7,845 nucleotides of DNA, taken from NCBI GenBank assembly GCA_029778965.1, contig JAKPBL010000609.1, positions 1 through 7,845 of the forward strand, written 5' to 3'. The stretch's first letter is position 1. Each line of letters starts with the position of its first letter. A program made the position numbers and the translations under genes. The notes beneath the pieces are model-generated. The model ran no database searches. It was given only the letters and a program-made list of their open reading frames with translations, and was not told the origin of the DNA. Source of the DNA: Bacteroidota bacterium. GTDB taxonomy: Bacteria; Bacteroidota; Bacteroidia; Chitinophagales; Chitinophagaceae. This document shows, one piece after another, positions 1 through 6,687 of the stretch.

Positions 1-65
1 TCCCGGAACTGACCACTGAGCAGATCGCCCGTATTGTTGATTGTATCCGAACGGTTTCTGCGTAA
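1..65 (+). CDS. C-terminal end of a probable DegT/DnrJ/EryC1/StrS-family sugar aminotransferase (partial)
   Basis: Only the last 20 codons and the stop are present; the reading frame begins at base 3 and ends with TAA at 63-65. The visible tail starts PELTTEQIARIVDCI and ends RTVSA. A Pro-Glu-Leu-Thr-x-Glu-Gln-Ile stretch followed by a short helix is how many DegT/DnrJ/EryC1/StrS PLP-dependent aminotransferases end. These enzymes transfer an amino group from glutamate to a nucleotide-linked keto-sugar, giving amino-deoxysugars for surface glycans, which fits the glycosyltransferases that follow. The stop codon directly abuts the next ATG (TAA then ATG at 66), so the gene is almost certainly in the same operon. 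The catalytic lysine and PLP site lie outside the window, so the family call rests on a short motif plus context. Confidence 0.6.
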   Translation, partial: PELTTEQIARIVDCIRTVSA

Positions 66-1208
66 ATGTCGTACAGTTTAAAAGGGAAGGTCGTTTATAT
101 TGTTTCTCCTCAGCGGTGGGGCAATATGAAGGTTTCCAAACACCATTATGCCATCGAGATGGCAAAAAGAGGCAATACCGTTTATTTTATAGAATCACCC
201 GATCGTTCACGTAAAAAAGGCATTGCTGTAAGACCTGTTGACAATGTCGATGGACTTAACCTGGTAAGCTATTCACCTGTCTTTTGGGGAAAGAGAGTAT
301 TACCGGGATTTATTTACCGCAGGTTGCTCAGGAAGCAGGTAAACAGGCTTGTAGGCAGCATTGGGAAAAACCCCGATGTGGTTTTGACTTTTCAACCCTA
401 TCTGTTCGAGAACATTGGTGACTTCGGTGCTGCCCGGTCTATCTATTTTGCCTCCGATCTTTCGTTGGAAAACCGGCCTCCGGGCGAAGCGGTAAATGCC
501 GATGTTTGCTTTGCTGTTTCCGCTACCATTCTCGACCAGGTTAAGCAATATAATCCGCATAGTTTTTTTATCAATCACGGGCTTAGCGGCGACTTTAAGT
601 CTATTGCCGTTACGGCCGCCGAACAGCCTTTTGCTGCTCTGCCTAAGGATAAAATGCTGCAGGTCGGTTACGCGGGAAACCTGTTGATGGGCGCGCTTGA
701 TCGTCAGACCATGAAAAAGGTGATCACAGATAACCCGGAGATCAGGTTCGTTTTCTGGGGGCAGTATGATATGGTTGCCGGTAAGCATGATGCGTGGAAT
801 CATCCGGAAGTGGGTGATTTTGTTTCTTTTCTGAAGCAAGCAGAGAATGTTGTTTTACGGGGAGCGGTTCCAACCGATGTTTTGGCAAAGGAGATGCAAA
901 ACATGGATATGTTCTGGTTATGCTGGAAGATTGGGCCGGGAATGTGGGACGGATCAAATTCTCACAAAATACTAGAGTATCTCAGCACAGGTCGGCCGGT
1001 GGTTTCGCACTTTGTATTAACCTATAAAGACTCGGATATCCTGTACATGCCGAAGACAACCAGCAACGATGAATATCCGGAGTTATTTGAAAAACTAGTC
1101 AGGAAGTTAAGAGACGGTGAAATCGTTGTCCCTTCAAAGGCGCAGATCGCTTTTGCGCTTGACAATACTTATGCCAGGCAAATAGAACGCATAGAGACGT
1201 ATTTGTAA
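66..1208 (+). CDS. Divergent GT-B glycosyltransferase
   Basis: A 380-residue cytosolic protein, of usual length for a GT4-type enzyme, likely to transfer a sugar from a nucleotide donor to a growing lipid-linked glycan. The N-terminal Rossmann-like half opens with a beta strand (KVVYIVSPQ, about residues 8-16), then a region (KHHYAIEMAKRGNTVYFIES) typical of acceptor domains. The C-terminal donor domain begins near residue 198 with LQVGYAGNL. Its nucleotide-sugar region at 295-314 reads DGSNSHKILEYLSTGRPVVS. Glu304 sits where the second Glu of the GT4 EX7E motif should be, but the first Glu is missing (Gly296 by position). The ATG at 66 was chosen because the next Met (residue 21) would remove the first beta strand. 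It directly follows the upstream stop and has no Shine-Dalgarno sequence; translation is probably coupled. The next gene starts 2 bp after its stop. Donor and acceptor cannot be told. Confidence 0.87.
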   Translation: MSYSLKGKVVYIVSPQRWGNMKVSKHHYAIEMAKRGNTVYFIESPDRSRKKGIAVRPVDNVDGLNLVSYSPVFWGKRVLPGFIYRRLLRKQVNRLVGSIGKNPDVVLTFQPYLFENIGDFGAARSIYFASDLSLENRPPGEAVNADVCFAVSATILDQVKQYNPHSFFINHGLSGDFKSIAVTAAEQPFAALPKDKMLQVGYAGNLLMGALDRQTMKKVITDNPEIRFVFWGQYDMVAGKHDAWNHPEVGDFVSFLKQAENVVLRGAVPTDVLAKEMQNMDMFWLCWKIGPGMWDGSNSHKILEYLSTGRPVVSHFVLTYKDSDILYMPKTTSNDEYPELFEKLVRKLRDGEIVVPSKAQIAFALDNTYARQIERIETYL

Positions 1209-1210
1209 TT

Positions 1211-2254
1211 ATGAAGATACTGTTGACGGTTGACCCGGAAATAGAAGTGCCGCCTGCCAACTACGGGGGCATAGAGAGGATTGTGGACGGCCTGGCTAAA
1301 GAATATGCGGCGCATGGCCACGAAGTTTTTCTGCTTGCCAACCCCGCTTCGACCTGCAAATATACCAACGGAAATTATGGGTGGCCGGCTTTACGGTCGG
1401 GAGGAGCGATCAATATTTTAAAAAATGCATCCATGCTTCGCCGGGTTCACAACGAGATCAGGCCCGATATAATTCATAGCTTTTCCCGTCTCTTGTATGG
1501 ATATCCATTGTTCCTGTTCAGCAATACTCCGTTTGTACAATCATATCAACGAAAAATAAGCGCCCGCTCTACCTCTTGGGCCCGAAAAGTTGCGGACGGA
1601 AAATTGCGATTCACCTCCTGCGCAGCACATATGATCAGCAGGTTGCCCGATAAGTCTGTGTTCACACCTGTTTTTAACTTTACCGATACGGATTATTTCT
1701 TCGAAGATGCAACGACAACAAGAGACAGCCTCCTTTTCCTGGGCCGTATCGAAGACATCAAAGGCACTGAAGAGGCAATACTGGCCGCTATTGGTGCAAG
1801 AGAGAAAATTATCGTTGCAGGCAATATACAAAACGGCCATGAGCAATATTTTGAAAGAAGTATCAAACCACTGTTGACGCATCCCGACGTGAGCTATGTA
1901 GGGCCTGTGAACGATGAACAAAAAAGGCGATATCTTCAGCAGGCAAAAGCGATGTTATTCCCGATTAAGTGGGAGGAGCCTTTTGGTATAGTATTGGCTG
2001 AGGCAATGGCATGCGGAACGCCGGTGATAGCTTTTAACCGGGGTTCGGTGCCCGAGGTGGTGGTTGACGGGCAGACCGGTTTCGTTTGTGAAACACTCGA
2101 TGAGATGACCAAAAGGATTGCCGATCTGCCGGCTATTAATAACCAGGAAGTACGGCGTTATGCCGTATCGAAATTCAGCTCGAAAGTGATAGCAGAAGAA
2201 TACCTGGCTTTATTTGGGAACATGGTAACGATTAAAAAGGCCAGCTATGAATAA
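1211..2254 (+). CDS. GT4-family (glycosyltransferase group 1) retaining glycosyltransferase
   Basis: A 347-residue GT-B enzyme with all usual GT4 marks. The N-terminus MKILLTVDPEIEVPP is followed by the glycine-rich loop NYGGIER (residues 17-23), which in GT4 enzymes lies by the donor phosphates. The acceptor domain then runs to about residue 165, and the donor domain starts around the LLFLGRIEDIKGTEEAI segment. The EX7E motif is intact: Glu256 and Glu264 within EEPFGIVLAEAMACGTPVIA, followed by GSVPEVVVDGQTGF, the common C-terminal helix/loop of the family. There is no signal peptide or membrane segment, so it should act in the cytosol or at the inner membrane face. Its ATG lies 2 bp after the previous stop, and its last 8 bases overlap the FkbM gene. 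A hexose-type donor (UDP or GDP sugar) is likely from the family, but the sugar is unknown. Confidence 0.92.
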   Translation: MKILLTVDPEIEVPPANYGGIERIVDGLAKEYAAHGHEVFLLANPASTCKYTNGNYGWPALRSGGAINILKNASMLRRVHNEIRPDIIHSFSRLLYGYPLFLFSNTPFVQSYQRKISARSTSWARKVADGKLRFTSCAAHMISRLPDKSVFTPVFNFTDTDYFFEDATTTRDSLLFLGRIEDIKGTEEAILAAIGAREKIIVAGNIQNGHEQYFERSIKPLLTHPDVSYVGPVNDEQKRRYLQQAKAMLFPIKWEEPFGIVLAEAMACGTPVIAFNRGSVPEVVVDGQTGFVCETLDEMTKRIADLPAINNQEVRRYAVSKFSSKVIAEEYLALFGNMVTIKKASYE

Positions 2255-2972
2255 GTTAGCGTTATCTCTGTTACCGGCCTCCTTTAAAGAGAAGCTCAGA
2301 AAGAGAATGGGCGTGCCCGATATGTTTTTTAGCCTTGAACGCATGAAGCAAAGCGGGTTTTCCCCCCGGAATATCGTGGATGTGGGCGCCTATGAAGGAG
2401 CATGGACAAGGAAATGCGCCACCCTTTTCCCCGACGCAGATTACTTGATGGTGGAGGCCATGCCGAAAAAGAAGGAGCAACTGGAACGTGTAAGCCGGGA
2501 GCACCGTATAAAAAGCCAGGTAGCCATAGCTGTGCTGGGTAGCGGCGATGGTCAGGAAGTTTATTTTTCCGAATTGGAAACAGCCAGTTCCGTGCTGGAA
2601 GAAAACGAAACACAACACCAACGGGTTTTGCGAAAGACCCGGTCTCTGGACAGGATTGTTCAGGAAGCCGGCTTTAATGAGATAGACCTGTTAAAGCTGG
2701 ATGTGCAGGGATATGAATTAGAGGTCTTGAAAGGCTTTGGAGAACATATAAAAAAGACCGAGGTAATAATCAGTGAAATTTCTTTGATAGATATACATAA
2801 GGGGGTGCCCCTGCTGCGGGATGTTGTTAACTTTATGTTCGACCGGGGATTTGTCACCTATGATATTTGTTCCGTAAGCATTCGACGACCGTTGGACGGC
2901 GCTTTATGGCAAACGGATTTTATGTTTGTTAAGCACGATTCTGTATTCCGCAGCAAAAAGGGATATGCATAG
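2247..2972 (+). CDS. FkbM-family SAM-dependent methyltransferase
   Basis: A 241-residue class I methyltransferase. Motif I is NIVDVGAYEGAW at residues 42-53, the S-adenosylmethionine-binding glycine loop. Glu70 in LMVEAMP is at the end of the second strand, where an acid usually binds the SAM ribose. The FkbM signature DLLKLDVQGYELEVLKG spans 147-163, with Asp152 and the QGYE run. The family methylates hydroxyl groups of sugars and other small molecules; here the neighbours point to O-methylation of a sugar of the polysaccharide, either on the lipid-linked chain or on the finished unit. There is no transmembrane segment. The start ATG lies 8 bp inside the upstream GT gene, with an AAAAAGG tract at 2234-2240 six bases before it as a weak ribosome site. 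The next gene also starts 8 bp before its stop. The methylated position cannot be inferred. Confidence 0.92.
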   Translation: MNKLALSLLPASFKEKLRKRMGVPDMFFSLERMKQSGFSPRNIVDVGAYEGAWTRKCATLFPDADYLMVEAMPKKKEQLERVSREHRIKSQVAIAVLGSGDGQEVYFSELETASSVLEENETQHQRVLRKTRSLDRIVQEAGFNEIDLLKLDVQGYELEVLKGFGEHIKKTEVIISEISLIDIHKGVPLLRDVVNFMFDRGFVTYDICSVSIRRPLDGALWQTDFMFVKHDSVFRSKKGYA

Positions 2973-4188
2973 CACCCCAAAGAAAATTGTTATAATAACA
3001 ACCGGCCAGCCTTCTACTAACCCGAGGATGATGAAGGAGTTTAGAGCGCTGCTGGAGCAAGGTTTCAACGTGTCGGTGCTGTACAGCTTTTGGGCATCAT
3101 GGGCGCATGAAACCGATAAGCCCCTTATCGCAGGGTGCCCCGGCAGGTTCACAGCAGTTGGAGGGGATCCTTACTCAAGGAAGAGCATTTATTTCTTCTC
3201 TAGGCTGTTATATAAATTCTTCAGTTTTTGTAGCGGTAAGCTGGGCTTGTTTGCCGATTACAGCCAGGCGCGGGCCTCTTTTTTTCTAAAAAGGGCTGCA
3301 GTGGCTCAAAAGGCCGATTTGTATATAGCGCATAACCTCGGTGCATTGCCTGCAGCCGTGCATGCAGCAAAAAAATACGGTGTAAAGGCCGGTTTTGATG
3401 CTGAAGACTATCATCGGGGTGAAAGCGTCGAAAATAGCATCAATGCGAGACGTGCCGCCTACATGGAGGATAAATATTTTTGCCGGCTGGACTACCTGAC
3501 GACAAGCGCACCATTAATTGCCGCGGCTTACCGGAAGCTTTATCCGGTACTAGGCGATATTCCTGTTGTTCTGAATACGTTTTCTGTTGAGCACCGGCCT
3601 GCATTTAGCAAGATAGAAGGAGGCTCGCTGCGAATAATCTGGTTTTCGCAGTCTATCGGCCTTAATCGTGGTCTTCAGGATATTTTCAATGCGTTGAACA
3701 GGGTAACGGAAGTGCCCGTTGCCTTTACGCTTATAGGGCAGGGAAGCGAACCGGTAAAGGATCAACTGCGGGGGCTGCTCTCAAATGACATGCACCATGT
3801 CAGTTTCCTGGAGCCTCTGACCGAGCTCGCGTTGCTGGAGGCATGCGGTAAATGCCACATTGGCCTCGCTTTGGAGCCTGGTTTTTCTGAGAATAACAAG
3901 ATGGCACTTTCCAACAAGATATTTTCTTACCTGCTGACCGGAAATTATGTTATTGCCAGCAACACGCCGGCCCAGGAACTTTTTTTCAGCACCAACAAAT
4001 CACTGGGTGAAATCTATCCCATCGGCGATACGAAAGCCCTGGCGGGAATTATAACAAGGTGGGGGTTGGCATTGGATGAGCTGGAAATCGTTCGGCGCAA
4101 TATCTATGAACATGCCGAACAAGAATACAGTTGGGAACAGGAGAGGAATACTTTCCTTTCTGTTGTTGAAAAAACCTTATTAAGATAG
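2965..4188 (+). CDS. GT4-like glycosyltransferase with degenerate EX7E site
   Basis: With the ATG at 2965 the protein has 407 residues. The first strand KIVIITTGQ (7-15) and the loop PSTNPRMMKEF are typical of a GT-B group seen in Bacteroidota glycan loci. Residues 74-95 are rich in aromatic and basic residues (start KSIYFFSRLLYKFFSF) and could form an amphipathic, membrane-contacting helix; this is inference. The donor domain contains LRIIWFSQSIGLNRGLQD and the segment NNKMALSNKIFSYLLTGNYV (310-329). Compared with other GT4 enzymes, the second Glu of EX7E is replaced by Ser321 and the first by Met313, so the canonical ribose-binding pair is not recognisable. The ATG at 2965 is preferred over an in-frame TTG at 2926: it gives a normal N-terminus and an 8-bp overlap with the methyltransferase gene, like the junction before it. 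Likely role: addition of one sugar of the repeat unit. Confidence 0.87.
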   Translation: MHSTPKKIVIITTGQPSTNPRMMKEFRALLEQGFNVSVLYSFWASWAHETDKPLIAGCPGRFTAVGGDPYSRKSIYFFSRLLYKFFSFCSGKLGLFADYSQARASFFLKRAAVAQKADLYIAHNLGALPAAVHAAKKYGVKAGFDAEDYHRGESVENSINARRAAYMEDKYFCRLDYLTTSAPLIAAAYRKLYPVLGDIPVVLNTFSVEHRPAFSKIEGGSLRIIWFSQSIGLNRGLQDIFNALNRVTEVPVAFTLIGQGSEPVKDQLRGLLSNDMHHVSFLEPLTELALLEACGKCHIGLALEPGFSENNKMALSNKIFSYLLTGNYVIASNTPAQELFFSTNKSLGEIYPIGDTKALAGIITRWGLALDELEIVRRNIYEHAEQEYSWEQERNTFLSVVEKTLLR

Positions 4189-4251
4189 AACTCTTTCGTG
4201 TGGGCGCTTTGAGCACCGGTTGCTATACAAGGCTGTAAAAATCTAACCCCG
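4189..4251 (+). other. Only intergenic gap of the cluster (63 bp)
   Basis: This 63-bp stretch separates the TAG at 4186-4188 from the TTG start at 4252. I see no good terminator: the only small inverted repeat is AGCA (4212-4215) with TGCT (4221-4224), a 4-bp stem with no T-run after it. I see no clear Bacteroidota-type promoter (TTG near -33, TAnnTTTG near -7) and no Shine-Dalgarno sequence. The segment just before the start is A/T-rich (TAAAAATCTAA), which may help ribosome binding in Bacteroidota. An in-frame TGA at 4210-4212 closes the following reading frame upstream, so the gap is truly non-coding for that gene. An unseen internal promoter remains possible. Confidence 0.6.
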
Positions 4252-5538
4252 TTGAAACGCGTATTAATTATTTCTCCTCATTTTCCGCCGTCAAATCTCG
4301 CAGCTGTTCATAGAACGAGATTGTTTGCATTGCACCTGCCGACATTCAACTGGGAGCCGGTAATACTTACCGTTCACGAGCAGTATTATGAAGAAAAACC
4401 AGACTGGAACCTGGCGAAACTTATTCCGTCGACCCTAAGGGTGGAGAAGGTGCGTGCCTTCGGCATTACAAAGCCACGACTGGTGGGTGATATCGGTTTG
4501 CGGGCATTTGTGCAGTTGGTGAGGAAAGGGCGGGAGATCATAGAAAAAGACAAGATTGATTTTCTGTACATTCCGATACCCTCTTTTTATGTTTCTTTGG
4601 TAGCCAGGATACTGCACCGGCAAACGGGCATTCCCTATGGCATAGATTATATTGATCCCTGGGTGCATCGGTTTCCGGGAAGCGAAAAACTGTTTTCCCG
4701 GCATTGGTTTTCGATGAGACTGGCCGCTTTTCTGGAACCGATTGCGGTTAAGAAGGCGAGACTGATCACCGGCGTGGCTGAAGGCTATTATGCCGATGTA
4801 TTAAAAAGAAATCCCCGATTGGCGAATACGGTGGTTACCGGAGCGATGCCCTATGGCGGCGAACAATCTGACCACGACGCAATATCAGTCATAGATATTC
4901 AGCCCTATCTGTTTGACAAAAAAACAGGCAAGATACAATTGGTATATGCAGGGGCCATGTTGCCAAGGGCCTACGAGCCTCTCAGGGCCATTATGCGGGC
5001 GATCCAGACAAACCGATCTGTTTTTGAACAGGTTGAATTTCACTTTATCGGCACCGGTAAGACCCCAAATGATCCGAATGGGTTCAACGTTAGGCAACTG
5101 GCTCAACAACATGATCTTTGGGAGACAATTGTTTTCGAATACCCCCGACGAATACCTTATCTTGATGTTTTGGTACACCTGTCGGCAGCCGATGGAGTTT
5201 TTGTATTGGGCAGCACCGAGCCCCATTATACACCCAGCAAGATGTACCAGGCGGTGCTTTCCAAAAAGCCGGTCGCAGCCGTATTGCACAGGGATAGTAC
5301 AGCGGTAAAAGTATTGGTTGAATCAGGAGCCGGCATTGCATTAACCATGACGGGCGACGGTGATATGCCTGCTGTAGAAGAGAAATTCACCGGTTTTTTT
5401 ATTTCTTACCTGAAATTTCTTAAACAGTTCAACCCCGAGCGTGTCAATCTTGCAGAGTTTGATAAATATTCTGCGAAAAAGGTGACCGGCGTACTGGCCG
5501 GGTTGTTGGATGAAGCGCTCCATAAACAAACTGTATAG
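4252..5538 (+). CDS. GT-B fold glycosyltransferase, TTG start, non-canonical donor motif
   Basis: A 428-residue protein starting with KRVLIISPHFPPSNLAAVHR, the usual first strand and loop of GT4-type enzymes. The acceptor half includes DFLYIPIPSFYVSLVARIL and IDYIDPWVHRFPG; the donor domain starts near KIQLVYAGAMLPRAYEPLRA. The nucleotide-sugar segment is TPSKMYQAVLSKKPVAAVLH (327-346). Gln333 stands where the second Glu of EX7E would be, and His325 where the first would be. Both halves of the fold are present, so this looks like a member of a divergent family and not a decayed gene. The start must be TTG: a TGA lies in frame at 4210-4212, there is no ATG or GTG between, and the first internal Met is near residue 155, deep in the fold. 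There is no signal peptide or obvious membrane helix. The next gene begins 6 bp after the stop. Substrates unknown. Confidence 0.85.
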   Translation: MKRVLIISPHFPPSNLAAVHRTRLFALHLPTFNWEPVILTVHEQYYEEKPDWNLAKLIPSTLRVEKVRAFGITKPRLVGDIGLRAFVQLVRKGREIIEKDKIDFLYIPIPSFYVSLVARILHRQTGIPYGIDYIDPWVHRFPGSEKLFSRHWFSMRLAAFLEPIAVKKARLITGVAEGYYADVLKRNPRLANTVVTGAMPYGGEQSDHDAISVIDIQPYLFDKKTGKIQLVYAGAMLPRAYEPLRAIMRAIQTNRSVFEQVEFHFIGTGKTPNDPNGFNVRQLAQQHDLWETIVFEYPRRIPYLDVLVHLSAADGVFVLGSTEPHYTPSKMYQAVLSKKPVAAVLHRDSTAVKVLVESGAGIALTMTGDGDMPAVEEKFTGFFISYLKFLKQFNPERVNLAEFDKYSAKKVTGVLAGLLDEALHKQTV

Positions 5539-5544
5539 TGTGAA

Positions 5545-6687
5545 ATGCGACTTGCCATTATAACAACCCATCCCATTCAATACAATGCGCCCTGGTTTAA
5601 ACTGCTTGGTGAACAATCGGGCGTGGAACTAATGGTTTTCTATACCTGGTCTCAGACAGAATCGGGCGTTAAGTTTGACCCCGGCTTCGGAAAATCCTTT
5701 ACCTGGGATATACCATTGCTGGAAGGATACGACTACCGGTTTGTAACCAACACGGCAAAGCGGCCCGGCTCATCACATTTTAGCGGTATTGTAAACCCCA
5801 CTCTTATCAGAGAAGTGGAGCAATGGAAACCCGACCTGCTCATGGTGATAGGCTGGGCATTTAACAGTCACCTGAAAGCGATGATTCGTTTTAAAGGGAA
5901 GATTCCTGTGTTGTTCCGGGGCGACTCCACGCTGCTGGTAACGCGGGGATTCCTGAAAGACAAGCTCAGGCATATTTTCTTATGGCTGGTATATCATTTT
6001 GTTGATAAGGCTCTTTATGTAGGTGCCAATAACAAGCAGTATTACCGGAAGCATGGGCTGAAAGAAAGCCAGCTTTTTTTTAGCCCCCATGCCATTGAAA
6101 ATACCAGGTTTAATGTATCCTGGGCACCTGGAGAAATTTCCGCTAAAAGAAAGGATATCGGTTGTTCGGATGCAGATTTTGTGGTGCTTTTTGCCGGTAA
6201 GCTGGAGAAAATCAAGAACCCTTTTTTTCTACTTGAGGTGGCAAAGCGGCTTCAGGACGATGACCTGAAGATCGTTTTTGCCGGCAACGGCAAGCTGGAG
6301 GCCGATCTCAAACAACGGGCAAAGGACGACGACAGAATTGTATTCCTGGATTTCCACAATCAAACTGAAATGCCGTTGCTGTATGCGGGTTGCGACCTTT
6401 TTGTGCTGCCGTCGTTCAGCGAAACCTGGGGTCTGGCGCTGAACGAAGCCATGGCCAGCGGGAAAGCAGTGGCTGCTTCCGATCGGGTAGGCGCTGCCAT
6501 AGACCTGATCGGGCCGGATAACGGATTGATTTTTGGTCTGGATGAATATGATTTGCTGGTCGATTATATCCGGGCGCTTAAGGCCGACCGGAGCCGGTGC
6601 AGACTTGCCGGCGAAAAATCGAGGCAGATCATTTCCCGGTTTTCATTTGAAAATTTAGTCAAAGGAGTATTGGATGCCAGCAATTAG
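5545..6687 (+). CDS. GT4-family glycosyltransferase
   Basis: A 380-residue GT-B enzyme. The N-terminus MRLAIITTHPIQYNAPWFKL is a recognisable opening of a GT4 group common in surface-glycan loci; the His-Pro-Ile-Gln-Tyr-Asn loop would lie by the active-site cleft. FRGDSTLL near residue 129 and FSPHAIEN near 185 also fit the family. The donor domain starts with FVVLFAGKLEKIKNPFFLLE, and the full EX7E motif is seen as Glu293 and Glu301 in ETWGLALNEAMASGKAV. Retaining transfer from a nucleotide sugar onto a lipid-linked acceptor in the cytosol is expected; the sugar is not predictable. The ATG follows the previous stop after 6 bp, with no Shine-Dalgarno sequence. Its last 14 bases overlap the GT2 gene, and its own codons near the end carry that gene's ribosome-binding site. 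Confidence 0.92.
   Translation: MRLAIITTHPIQYNAPWFKLLGEQSGVELMVFYTWSQTESGVKFDPGFGKSFTWDIPLLEGYDYRFVTNTAKRPGSSHFSGIVNPTLIREVEQWKPDLLMVIGWAFNSHLKAMIRFKGKIPVLFRGDSTLLVTRGFLKDKLRHIFLWLVYHFVDKALYVGANNKQYYRKHGLKESQLFFSPHAIENTRFNVSWAPGEISAKRKDIGCSDADFVVLFAGKLEKIKNPFFLLEVAKRLQDDDLKIVFAGNGKLEADLKQRAKDDDRIVFLDFHNQTEMPLLYAGCDLFVLPSFSETWGLALNEAMASGKAVAASDRVGAAIDLIGPDNGLIFGLDEYDLLVDYIRALKADRSRCRLAGEKSRQIISRFSFENLVKGVLDASN
6661..6667 (+). promoter_or_regulatory. Strong Shine-Dalgarno-like site for the GT2 gene
   Basis: AAAGGAG ends six bases before the ATG at 6674, an ideal spacing for pairing with the 16S rRNA 3' end. It lies inside the last codons of the upstream GT4 gene (Lys-Gly-Val). It supports the chosen start. 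No other start in the window has such a site, so it may be chance, since Bacteroidota generally do not depend on this signal. Confidence 0.5.

Noticed and set aside
300..839. A long minus-strand open frame (179 codons) opposite the first glycosyltransferase
   Set aside because: It lies wholly inside a well-supported gene, its translation has no recognisable domain and is of odd composition, and no promoter or ribosome site supports it. It is a shadow of the sense codon pattern.
2926..2964. In-frame TTG at 2926 as an upstream start for the third glycosyltransferase
   Set aside because: It would add 13 residues without family support and make a 47-bp overlap. ATG 2965 gives a normal N-terminus and an 8-bp overlap like the preceding junction.
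4212..4224. Small inverted repeat AGCA...TGCT as a possible terminator or operator
   Set aside because: The stem is only 4 bp with a 5-base loop and no T-run follows, so it is expected by chance.
4885..5308. Overlapping open frames on both strands (minus 4885-5289, plus 4913-5308) inside the 4252-5538 glycosyltransferase
   Set aside because: The sense frame encodes a complete donor domain through this region. The alternative frames show no motifs and are Cys/Pro/Arg-rich in the way typical of out-of-frame reads.
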